From: Tetrahymena thermophila SB210
Taxonomy: Eukaryota; Ciliophora; Oligohymenophorea; Hymenostomatida; Tetrahymenidae
Reading direction: 5' to 3'
DNA length: 64,000 nucleotides
NCBI RefSeq assembly: GCF_000189635.1
Contig: NW_002476166.1
Span: 1 to 64,000, forward strand
Positions 54,207 to 64,000 of the stretch are shown here, in pieces. Every line of letters begins with the position of its first letter. Positions within the stretch are counted from its first letter, which is position 1. A program made the translations under genes and the position numbers. The notes below the pieces were generated by a model, which was given only the letters and a program-made list of their open reading frames with translations, did no database searches and was not told the DNA's origin.

Positions 54207-56234
54207 TTATAATTCTAATCTCAGCACCTTATCACATTTTAAATGCTAAAATCTCAAGATATAATCTCTAAATCTCCATATATTTTCATTTATTTCCTAA
54301 TTGCTTTTAAAAAATACTAATTATATATGATTTTATCACTAATAAAAAATGCTCAAAGGCTATCAATATTGTTTTTTATTTATTAATTTATTTTTTGAAA
54401 ATACCCTGAATTAGTAATTCAGAAGTCCTTATACAGTTAAGGATAAGAAAATGATTTAAAAAGTAAATAATTTAGAGCTAAGGGATGTTAAAAACTTGGT
54501 GGAATTGAGCTTTAAGTAGCGAGAGTTGTTTATGATTTAAAAACTTTTCTAAATTTATTTACTTCTTAATGTTTTCTTTTTTACTTTTTAAATATTTTTT
54601 TGAAATTAATTAATAATACAAAAAATTATTAAAAATATATAATTAATTTTGTAAATTTTTGAATGAATTTAGATATTTTATCTTTATTAAAGTATCTTAT
54701 TTTTCTCCATAATAAAAAAAATCATCAATTTATCTTATTTAATCCTTCTTAGTAAAACTTACATATTTTATTGATGTATTCAAATAACAGCAGAATTTCG
54801 TAATGAAATTAATTATAATTTAATTATAAATATGAAGAATAAATGAAATTCGCTTTGATTTATACTTAAAGCAATATAAAAGCAAAATTGATGTTCAATT
54901 AAAATTTATTTGCTGTTATTATTTTCTTTTAAATTTTGGTTCTTAACTATTTATTATATTCTACATATTCTAAATTTACATATGTTTTTTTAATAGAAAA
55001 TATGTTAAAAGTAAAATAGACAGTCTCTTTTATAATGACAGATTAGGTGGTGGTCGTGGAGATGATGATAATGATGATATTCTACTTAATAAAATAAAAA
55101 TAAATATTTAAAAATAATTGGGCTTTAATAATACGGTTTAAGTTTTTACTCAAAGATGATAAGTAAATTCTTTATGAAGGGAAAATGATTGCTTCTATAA
55201 AGACTTTTGTTGTTAAAAATCTTATAAATTACAAGTATTTTCATCAAGAAAATTACACCTTTAAACAAATATATACTTATCAATTTTTTTAACATGATAT
55301 TTTTTAATAAATTAATTGCTTTTCTAAAAGAATTAGGGATTTATTTTAAGAGGAAATCTCAATTTTTCTTCTATTTGTAATTTTCTTACCTTTGTTGTCT
55401 AAGAAAAAAATAAAAATTGGTCAAAAGAAGAAATAAATTTTTTGATAAATATAGAAAATGTATCTAGATCATATCTTTTTTTAAAAATTTACAAATATTC
55501 TTTTTTTTTATTTTTCAAAAACAATACTTATGAATTCATGCAAATAATATAATGCTGACTATATGGATACCTTTAATAATTGTATTTTATATTTCATTAA
55601 CCAGCTCAAGATTTTTTAAGTCTTGTTTACATTTTTAGCAAGAAAATTAAATTTATTTTCATTTTTTTACAAAATTAACAATGGTTGCAAAGAAGAGTCA
55701 TCTAAAATTTGTTAAGTTATCGAAAATCAAGAAATTAATCGATTTAAATTTCATAAAATGGATAAGTGGTGTGGTTTAAATACTTTGTTTTAGTTTTTTG
55801 TTTACTCCTTCATCATGATCAAATGTCCTTTTTGAAAATAGCGTAATGATATTTGGAGCTTAATTCTAAGAAAAAACAAGACATGGAATATTATATCTTA
55901 ATCTTGATTTTATAAAAATTAAAATGGAGTGTCAAGGAAATATTTTTTTTGAAGAAATTAAATTATTATTTAGAGATTTATACATTTATAAATAATGTCG
56001 CTTTTAAAATAAGCTTGTTCAATATAAATTTACAATTCAATATAAGAAACGCATATATTTTTATTTGAAAATAATATAAGATAATCAAAAGAACTGGTTG
56101 CTTGTTGTTTGCTGTTGATAACTAATTGCTATCAAATTTTAATTTAGTTTTTTTATATATTTGATAAGGTTTATACATTAGGATGAGGTTCAAAGATTAA
56201 TAATTAATGTTCTTGGGGTTATTATTATATATAA

Positions 56235-56275
56235 ATTTATTTATTTATTTGTTTGTTTGTATGTATGTATGTGTT
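56235..56275. repeat. Compound tetranucleotide repeat TTTA-TTTG-TATG
   Basis: Successive TTTA, then TTTG, then TATG tetranucleotide units occur in a row, each type differing by one base. This suggests point mutation and expansion within one array. It lies about 120 bases beyond the 3' end of the abundant-protein gene. Confidence 0.75.
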
Positions 56276-56392
56276 GGTATATGAATACTATTTGATAAAG
56301 CTGTTTTGATTAATTAACATTAAAATGATCATTTATTTCCTATAATTGAATCCATATTGAGGATAGTTTAATCAAAAATCAATCAACACTTT

Positions 56393-57505
56393 TCAGTTTT
56401 AAACTTCTTCTTCTTCGTTTTTAGATTCAACGGGAGAAGCGGTAGAGCTGGAGTTAACTTATTCTTCAGCAGGGGGGGCAATAGCCTTTTTACCCAACTT
56501 AGCAGATCTTCTTTGCTTGAATTCTTCAAGAGAAAGCTTGTAGAGGTTAATAACTTATTCTTGGAATCTGGCTCTAAGAGCTGAGACGTCAGTAAGGAGT
56601 TAAGAGATTTCCTTTTGGATAGATTCAATAGAAGTCTTGAAGAATTCACGAGCAAAAGTGAAGGTAAGCTTGTCACCCTTAACAAAGGTGATGGTAGCTT
56701 GCTTAAGGGATTCATAGGAATCCTTGGCTTGAGTAAGGAGGTTTTGGACATCAACCTTCTTGATATTTTCAACAACAACAGTAACAGTTTCCTTTGATTG
56801 GGTGTACTTAACATTGAGGGAGTTGAAGAGGGGGTTGATGATGTTTTGGGTGATGACAGTTGTAAGGAGAACTTCGAAGAAGGATTCTAAGTTAGCTCTG
56901 GCTTCTTGGGCTTTAAGGTCAACCAAAGCATACTTTTGTTGGGCACTCTTAACAACGGTAAGAGACTTAACTTGGTTCAAGTAGTGTTCAGCAATTTGCT
57001 TACCAAGGTTGTTTAAGGTAAGAAGAAGTCTGGTAGATCTTTCAGTAAGGGCAAGCTTTTCATCCTTGTTGGCAGCAGAGTTTTCAGCTTCAGATTCAGG
57101 TAAAGCAAGTTTATTGTTAATAGATTTGGTAAGAAGGGCAACTTGTTGTTCAAGTTCAGTGAGGATGGTGTTACCCAAATCTTCAGTCTTCTTGACGACG
57201 GTCAAGTTCATGGTCTTTTCAATAAGTTCCTTTTTGGTTTTGTTGGTTCTTTCTAAGAGTTTTTGTTTAGTTTAGTTGGTCTTTTCGGCAATTGATTAGA
57301 CCTTAACAACAGTAGCATCAATGCTACCATCGAGTAACTAAGCGAATTAAGAAGAAGCGGCATTAATCTTTTAGGCGTTGGATTCTAAAAATTCATTCTT
57401 GATTCCAGTCTTTTCATAAAGTTTCTTAGAGAGTTCAACAGACTTAACTAATATGTCTTGGACATAGTGGAGGTTGGCACTATTTTCAACAACAACAGAT
57501 GACAT
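56393..57505 (-). CDS. Abundant helical protein of 370 residues, codon-optimised, function unknown
   Basis: A single exon runs from ATG 57505 (MSSVVVENSANLHYVQDIL) to TGA at 56393-56395. The sequence stands out from the whole window: GC content is clearly higher and codons are strongly biased (AAG, GTT, CTT, ACC, GCT; few TAG), as in highly expressed Tetrahymena genes. The product is almost all amphipathic helix with recurring TVVK/VV-K and LL-K patterns (SIDATVVKVQSIAEKT, MNLTVVKKTEDLGNTIL, VKSLTVVKSAQQKYALV, LTTVITQNIINPLFNSL). It ends in a disordered acidic tail (SPVESKNEEEEVQN). There is no signal peptide or membrane helix. The repeated helices resemble lipid-surface-binding proteins (perilipin, REF/SRPP or apolipoprotein style), but I cannot confirm homology to any of them. 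Confidence 0.85.
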
Positions 57506-60165
57506 TTCTACTTAATATTTGATAATTTTTTTGTTTTTTTAAATTTCTTTTAATTTCTCCTTTGCGGGGGTTATGTAAGTTGTTATAGCTTTTGGCTGCT
57601 TTTTTTATATTTAAGATTATTTGTTTTATTAAATTAATTATATTGATTTCAAAGGTATTCTTTATTCCAGTTTTTAATTAGAGTCTAAAAGGACCCCAAA
57701 CCAGTGACGTAAATCTTTTTTCAATAATAATACGCAAATTGAATTACGCAAGAATGCCAAGCACATTATACCGATAAAACTCTAGTTTTTTGAATATCTA
57801 TCAAAATAATAGGTAAATTTGCATCTGTTCATTCTATTTTATATTTTTTTTTTTGTAATTACTTCATTCAATTAACAAGGCACACTCTATTATAAACTAG
57901 CAATTATATTTATTTTTAGTGCCATCAAGTAGTGTAAAATGCTTGTATTATTTCTAAATAATTTATTTAAACACTCCAGCTTTTGTTTTTACGAAAACCC
58001 ATAATGATGAGAGAGAAGATTAATTTTTAATTGGAGAAATAAAAGGTTTTTTAAATCATGTTTTTGATTTCAAGCCCTTTTGATTTTGCTATGTTTGATT
58101 TAAGACTTGTAGAATTGATTAAGAAAAATTCATTAGAGAGAATTGAAATGAATTAAATTAAATTCATATCTTTTTCTACATCTTAAAATTAATTAATTTG
58201 CTTTCTTGCTTGATTTAATTGCTTTCTTGTAATTAATTTTTCTACTGACTAGTTTAGTTATCAAACTAATTAGCTCAAACAAATTCCTTGTAAGTAAGAC
58301 CATTAATTATTTTGAAAATTTCTGATTACATGGAATGCATTCATATAAATTAATATGAAAATAAATGAGCTTTATAAGTTTATTTAATGTTCTAAAAAAT
58401 ACTTTGATATTGCTAGATACATGTATGCAAACATTCTGTGATGTAAATAAAGTCAACATAGAGGGAATTTAGTTTCTTTTTGAATACAATCTAGAAATTA
58501 TTTATGCTTAATCAACTAATTGCACAACAAATTAAAAAAATAGGGAGTAATCAAACATATTTATATTATATTGGCATTCCCATATAATCAATAAATAATT
58601 GATTTATAATAAAAAGAAATCAAAAATAATAAATACTCTACTTCATTAAAAATCAACATAGAGCAAAAACTGTATTTTGCTTTAAAGATTAGGCTACTTT
58701 AACTTTAATAATTAAATAAGCTGAAATACCAAAATAGATTTAAGTTAATCAGTATTGATTTTAAAAATTCTACTTGCTATTTACGCAAGTAAATAAAAGA
58801 CGTAACAGTTTATTAAGTGACTATTCCCTTTAATGCTTTGATAAATTTGTAAGAAAGAGTTAAATTTATTAGAAGGTAATAGATAGAACTGGTTTGATTA
58901 TTACTATGACTCATTAAAGTATTACGCCTTATAATTTATTTAATATTGCATGTACACATTATAAACTGATTACGCTATAATATTAATTTTAACATTCAAG
59001 TTATTCTAATTAAGATTGCGTCTGAATGTAGCCAACGTCTTTTCCTTAAGCAAAAATAATTAAGTTGTGCAATCAATCACTTATTCGCATTGGTTTATTT
59101 ATTTTCACATTAATCCTACTTTGAAATTTAAAATTAAATTTAATATAGAATATCTCGTTTAATTGTATCCATTTCCCAGTATTCTTAATAATCTGCATGA
59201 ATTTTTGTTTCATTGTTTTCATTATAAATTAATAAATAAAAGTTTATAAATAACCTATTTAAATCATTTTTCTTAAGTTAACTAAAAGTATCATGTTTTG
59301 ACCAATTAAAAATAAATAGCTAAGTTACATTAAGCTTAAAATAGAAATAATCGGACAAAGTATGCATTTTGATTAAGTCATCGAGTATCAAAAGAATAAA
59401 TCGTCACACATAGATATTAAAGAGCTTAATTTTCAGCAAAAGCTAAAATTCAGTAAGTATTTTACAAATTTCATTCAAATTTTTCAATAAAAAAATTAAC
59501 ACTTGAAATTGTGTAAGTAGTTCTAAATTTGCTATAACAGAGGGTTTTTAAAGTATTCTATCCCCTACATATAGCGTAATTTTATTAGTACTACAAAATT
59601 ATCAACAAAAATCAGAAATTTGTCTTTGCTTAAATATTTTTAGATCATCAGTAAGAAAGTGCACACCACTTATCTTTATTCATTTGTTCATTGATTATTT
59701 ATGATACTTTTAAAGCTTCTTGCTTTTTCTTAATAATATTTGATGATAAAAATATCAAAAATTTTAATTACACATTCTTTCCCAATTATATTTAAGTGAA
59801 GAAAAAAAAAAACAAACATTTACTTTTTATTTTATTTTAACATTCAAAATAGAAAGATATGATAACATAAAACCAAAATATCAATCTGTAAAGAAGTTAA
59901 AATTTTTTTTCTTCCAATCAACCAATCAATCAATATATATAAAAAGAGACAAATATTTTTGTTTTCCTTTTATTTTTGTTCATCTAATTTTCTTTAGTAA
60001 ACCCACCAAATAAACAAAAAGACTTTTGAAAATTTAAAATAGTATTTGATAATTATAGATTTAAAAGGTTCGCTTATATTAATTTTTTATTATGATGCAA
60101 TCTGAGCAATCTACTCAAAAATCAAAGCAATCATATTCAAGTTATTTTCAAACTTTTTGCAAATT
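57506..60165. other. Gene-poor region
   Basis: About 2.7 kb. The first 100 bases are the promoter and 5' UTR of the abundant-protein gene, including an unusual GCGGGGG stretch near 57564-57570. The remainder is AT-rich with no frame I would call a gene on either strand. Confidence 0.5.
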
Positions 60166-60666
60166 ATGAATGATTATGAATAGATTAATATTAATAGTGA
60201 CTCAAAGTACTTGTAGTTAAGCGTTTTGCATTAACTTTTAAATTAATCACCTTGCATCATCATCATCAAGAAATGTTATAAAAATTCATTATTTTTTGTA
60301 ATGTTTTTGGTAGTTGAATTTGGATAGTTTATTTAAAGCATCAAAATAGATTTAATATTCTGAGAAGAATATTTAAATTAACAAACCGAATTAAATTACA
60401 AAGTTTTTCCAAAAATAGATGATAATGAAAATTATGAGATAGAAATAGCATTTTAAGAATTTAAAGAATCAAAAATGTAGTAAAATATTTGTTTTAATAT
60501 TTTGCTACAAGTTGATAAAGAATTTTTTAGCTTTAGCATAGACTTTTATTTTAATTCTATAGTCAATAACATATCAAACAATAATATAGAGTTTTCTAAA
60601 AAAGAATATTAAAAAGATGTAGAGACCTTTGTTAATCAAATAAAATAGAAATGCAATAGCAAGTGA
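60166..60666 (+). CDS. Possible small gene of about 136 residues
   Basis: ATG 60166 opens MNDYEQININSDSKYLQL. A putative 90-base intron (60275-60364) removes an in-frame TGA and joins in phase to EEYLNQQTELNYKVFPKIDD, then NYEIEIAFQEFKES, LLQVDKEFFSFSIDFYFNS and a Lys-rich end at TGA 60664-60666. The second exon has balanced acidic and basic residues and looks like a real beta-rich domain. The intron is atypical (starts GTTATA, ends TCTGAG), so the 5' part is doubtful. No family is recognised. Confidence 0.4.
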
Positions 60667-61456
60667 GCGAAAGTAATTAATAATTTACTTAGATTTCATG
60701 TAAAAAATTAATTACGATATAACTGATATTTATCTTATAAGGAAAGCAAGATTAGCTATCAAAATTAATGCGTATCAAAATATCAAATGATACTTAATCA
60801 TCGATATTGATTTTGCTTACGAATGAATTTTAATTCGTAATCGCTTTAGTTTAATTATTATCATCAAAAATTTATTTAGAAAAAAACTTCAATAAAAAAA
60901 TATCAACATTTATCAATCGAACATTTGAAATGTCTAAAAAGTTTTAAATAATTCTTCTTCTCCCACATCAAACATTAGTATATTTTCAACAAATGCATCT
61001 CATTAAGAAAATCATAAACAATTACTTCTCTTCTCATAATTGCTGAATTATTTAAATTTATTATAGAACAAAATCTTATTATATAAATATGACTCATTCA
61101 AAATAATGATTTAAAAATATTTGGTTTGCTGATTGATGCTTTTTTATACACACTTCAAGCACAAAAAGATTGTTTAAAAATCACTTTTTATTTAAAAAAT
61201 ATAACAAAGTTTTCTATCTAAACTGCCATTTTACCACAGAATGCTCTCTTAAAGAACTGTTCTTAAACTGAGCTATTATTTATAAGTAATTTAGTTAAAT
61301 AATATATCTTATTAAGAATATTATAAATTTAGAAGTCGAAATTCTGACCAGAAAGCAGTAGAAAAACAGTTAGAATATAAAATAAAATAATCATCATAGA
61401 AAAAAAAAATTCATTTATATTTAATTTTATTATTTGACTGAATATTTAATTGAAAA

Positions 61457-61618
61457 ATGTCCATATAGTACATCGCTAATTCCATATTAGAAGCAACAAA
61501 TCCCTAAATAGATATAAATCTTTTTAGTAAAATAGAGATAGTAGTGTATTCGATTTCCAAAATTATTGAATATTTAGAAATTTAAGAAAAATTAAGAAAG
61601 CAAATTTTTAATCTCTGA
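61457..61618 (+). CDS. Possible 53-residue reading frame
   Basis: ATG at 61457 reads MSIQYIANSILEATNPQIDI followed by SKIEIVVYSISKIIEYLEIQ and a basic end, stopping at TGA 61616-61618. The composition resembles a soluble helical peptide rather than random AT-rich translation. However, with one stop codon such frames arise by chance, and no splice partner is evident. Confidence 0.25.
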
Positions 61619-61780
61619 AAGATTTAAAAATAAAAGAGTAAATAATATAAACAATAAAACCAAATAAAGAGAAAGGTTATGAAAGAATATTTTAAAATTA
61701 TGCACCTGCAACCTCTTAAATATCAAATTTAGAAGATAAGTAATATTCAAAAAATTTATTAATGTGAAAAAATAAGCAAT

Positions 61781-61825
61781 CTATTTATTTATTTAGTTAG
61801 TTAGTCAGTTAGTAAGTAAGTAAAT
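61781..61825. repeat. TTAG / GTAA tetranucleotide microsatellite
   Basis: A TTTA run passes into TTAG units and then into AGTA units within 45 bases, in intergenic DNA. Confidence 0.75.
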
Positions 61826-62466
61826 TTTTGTGGGGAAAAGAAAATTATTTGAACACATTCACCAAAGATTATACAAATATTTCGTATTATTTCATTTTCT
61901 TTTCAATATCTTACGTAATTTTTATTAAAGTTTTTGTAATAAATTATGATCACAAATATTTACTTCATTGACATTTCTGTTGACACATTAAAATTTATCG
62001 ATCAAGCTCTCCTTTTATATTCAAATTCACCCCTTTACTCTTAATATCAGTCTATCTTCTTGCTCTTTATTCATATGTAAAAAACTTCACTAAAAGACAG
62101 TAAATTTACAAACACTTTTCAAAATTAACAATTTAAGTAGCCCTTTGTGAAATCGAAATACAAATCAGCAGAATATTTAGCAGCTTTTTCTTTTAGATTT
62201 CTAGAAGTTATTTATTTATATTTTGTTCTGATTTTAATAACGTCACTTAACTCTTTTTTGAGACAAATATATTAATAATTTTGTGCTATTATTAATTGCA
62301 GCCCTAGAGCTAAATTAACAAAATTATAAATAAATTTAGTACCCTCTAAGTTAATTTTAAAAAATTTACATCCTCTACTATTTAGATGTAGACCCTAAAT
62401 TTATTATTTCGATTTTATAAGATGGGTTTTTTTTAATTAATCTTTATAAATGGAAATAGATTTTTA

Positions 62467-63054
62467 ATGAAAAAAGCAATTCCCATAACTTATTATATAT
62501 TGTTTGCCTTTTTATTGATTTTTTAAGCTATAAAATAGGTATATCTTTCATTTAAAGATATTGTTTTTAATATAATAATCCTCTTTTTCAAGTAATAAAG
62601 ATATATAGATAGAAAAATAAATTCAAATATTGAAAGAGACATACATACTTTAAACAAAAAAAGAGATTTCACAAAGCACCTTAAGTCTTAACTCTCAGGG
62701 TTATATTATTTTTTATATGATTTTTTACAACTTTCGAATGTTAAAATTCAACTTAAGTTAAGCTGCTTCATCAACTCCACCTTCACAAATTTTTTAAATG
62801 TTATTAATTCACCTATAGATAAAATACCTAATTATTAAGGTTAAGGAAGTTAATATTTTAATTACGATTGTAATTATAGCTCTAATCGTACTACAAAAGA
62901 AACATTTTCAAATTTTGCTACTACATATAGAATTTTAATAGAGTTTTCCTCCTTACACCCTTACATTTAAATAAGAGAAAAAAAATAGATTCCTTAAATT
63001 TACTCAATTATAAAAATCATTTTGATTTGCTATAGAGTAATGAATTAATCTTGA
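62467..63054 (+). CDS. Small secreted or membrane-anchored hypothetical protein
   Basis: ATG 62467 gives MKKAIPITYYILFAFLLIFQ, a good signal peptide or signal anchor. The frame then runs to TGA at 63052-63054. A 54-base GT..AG segment (62539-62592) may be an intron in phase 0. Its length is a multiple of three and it contains no TGA, so both forms are open: 177 residues if spliced, 195 if retained. The mature part contains HTLNKKRDFTKHLKSQLSGL, LKLSCFINSTFTNF, a Tyr/Asn/Gly stretch with NYDCNYSSNRTT, and TYRILIEFSSLHPYIQ. Two Cys and two Asn-X-Ser/Thr sites would suit an extracellular protein. The last 20 residues are hydrophobic. No family is recognised. Confidence 0.45.
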
Positions 63055-64000
63055 AAATAAATTTATCAGAACCAAGTACTGAGATCTTATAGAAAAAAAT
63101 TGAATAATTTTTATCAAAAAAATTTTATTTTTTGCTAACTTATGACATAAATTAATATGTCATACACATGTTCCTTAAAAGCCAAATATAAATTTATTTC
63201 AAAAATGCAAATTTAAAACTATCTCACAATATTTTTGGCATTTTGTTTTTTAAAGAATGTTGAAATAATAGCTCGAAAATTTGAAATTTTGAGTTTAGTG
63301 TTTTTATCTTCATTTTTATTTAGATCTTAAATTTATTTTTGACATATTTAATAGTAATTTGAAATGTAATTCAATTATATAGTTAGTTAGTTTAAACATA
63401 TTCATATTTATTATAAGATTTCCAATATTTTATTGCTCATAGTATTGGCGACACTCATTTTCTATGTACAAAAATATTAAAACTATTATAAAAATATTGA
63501 TTTGAATACATATTTTATATATTTTATATTATTTTGAGTAATTTTAATTTATTTTTTATCAGAGTATATATAAATTGAAGATTAAATATTCAAAGAATAT
63601 ATAAAAGGTTAGAATAGTTATTAGGATAAAATATAGAGCACAAGTTTTGATATAAATATAAAGGATTTTTTTTAAAGTTAAATAATAGAAAAATTAGTGA
63701 CAATAGAATCTTTTTAAGTAAAGTTAATAAGGAATTGATGAGATAAATTAACTTATAAATAGAGATTCATATTATTATATATTGAGATATTTAAATTTAA
63801 ATAAAGAACTTATAAATAGATAAATTGATATTAATTCTTTAAAGACTTTTATAATTTTAAAAAGAATTAATATTTACTAAAAAATAAATATGGCAACACA
63901 ATTAATTTATTAGGTATGTTTTATTATAGAAAATAAATTAATTATAAATAGACAATATATAAAACTAAAAATATTCAAAATAAGAGTTATTAACTTGTAA
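63055..64000. other. Right end of the window, possible partial gene
   Basis: The first 500 bases are AT-rich without a gene. From about 63560 a plus-strand frame reads IEDQIFKEYIKGQNSYQDKI and onward to an in-frame TGA at about 63736-63738. A second frame continues from about 63733 (GIDEINQLINRDSYYYILRY, then LNLNKELINRQIDINSLKTF). Both look coding, but I cannot find a splice that joins them. They may be exons of a gene cut off by the window edge. Confidence 0.3.

Larger units (their letters stand above)
53224..56392. other. Large gene-free region with simple-sequence tracts
   Basis: About 3.2 kb holds the promoter of the exonuclease gene at its left end and the 3' flank of the abundant-protein gene at its right. 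Simple repeats occur at 53281-53337 (TC, CTTG and TTGA units), 53990-54206 (T-rich TTTATT-like) and 56235-56275 (TTTA, TTTG, TATG units). I see no convincing gene. Confidence 0.5.
60667..62466. other. Gene-poor region with a microsatellite and one tiny reading frame
   Basis: About 1.8 kb. Apart from a 53-codon frame listed separately and a TTAG/GTAA repeat at 61781-61825, I see nothing with convincing coding character. Confidence 0.45.

Noticed and set aside
53943-54212. 89-codon open frame from ATG on the plus strand
   Set aside because: It is made almost only of Phe, Leu, Ile, Tyr and Ser from a TTTATT low-complexity tract; this is composition, not coding.
55681-55821. Plus-strand frame starting MVAKKSHLKFVKLSKIKKLI
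   Set aside because: The start looks protein-like, but the frame soon becomes hydrophobic AT-rich translation, stops after under 50 codons and has no splice partner.
56600-57275. Several open frames on both strands inside the abundant-protein gene
   Set aside because: These are shadows of the strongly codon-biased minus-strand gene; only the frame from 57505 has coherent codon use and reaches a TGA stop.
61090-61340. Open plus-strand frame with fairly good composition (near DLKIFGLLIDAFLYTLQ)
   Set aside because: An in-frame TGA lies just upstream, with neither an ATG nor an AG splice site between it and the frame; likely chance because only TGA stops.
1-64000. tRNA, rRNA, CRISPR array, transposase or reverse transcriptase genes
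   Set aside because: I looked for cloverleaf-type GC-rich stretches, direct-repeat arrays and mobile-element motifs on both strands and saw none.

Overview
The window is one end of a ciliate macronuclear chromosome, most likely from a Tetrahymena species. The evidence is direct. The left end is an uninterrupted telomeric array of CCCCAA repeats (positions 1-539). The DNA is extremely AT-rich. The genes read only when TAA and TAG are taken as glutamine and TGA is the sole stop, and they carry short GT..AG introns that are AT-rich. A standard-code ORF search therefore sees only fragments. All gene models below were read by hand with the ciliate code. For most of them the exon lengths were summed and come out as a multiple of three.

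Layout. (1) 849-4524 (+): a 991-residue protein with two cyclic-nucleotide-binding folds, each interrupted by a long insert. (2) 5055-6315 (-): a TLC-domain membrane protein, convergent with the first gene. (3) 7956-29882 (-): a tandem array of four paralogous multi-exon genes. Each encodes an N-terminal membrane segment, a Cache-type sensor domain, a second membrane segment, a TPR-like helical region and a degenerate VWA-like domain. This looks like a subtelomeric expansion of a sensory receptor family. (4) 32818-36594 and 37360-41120 (+): a tandem pair of collagen-like (Gly-X-Y) proteins of identical calculated length (1146 residues). They share a large C-terminal region that I cannot assign to a family, and a 12-base motif in their upstream regions. 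(5) 42005-48963 (+): an LRR protein, a protein with a weak VWA-like start, and an unrecognised protein. (6) 50080-53223 (-): an ERI-1-type DEDDh 3'-5' exoribonuclease with an acidic N-terminus and a very long Gln/Asn-rich tail, in one exon. (7) 56393-57505 (-): a 370-residue helical protein with strongly biased codons, probably very abundant. (8) 57506-64000: gene-poor, with a few small uncertain genes.

No prokaryote-style operons, CRISPR arrays, rRNA, tRNA or transposon genes were found. The most unusual contents are the four-member Cache receptor array, the collagen-like pair with an unassigned shared C-terminal region, and the ERI-1-like nuclease joined to a prion-like tail. Intron positions are inferred from reading-frame continuity and GT..AG sites only. 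Terminal exons are the least certain parts.
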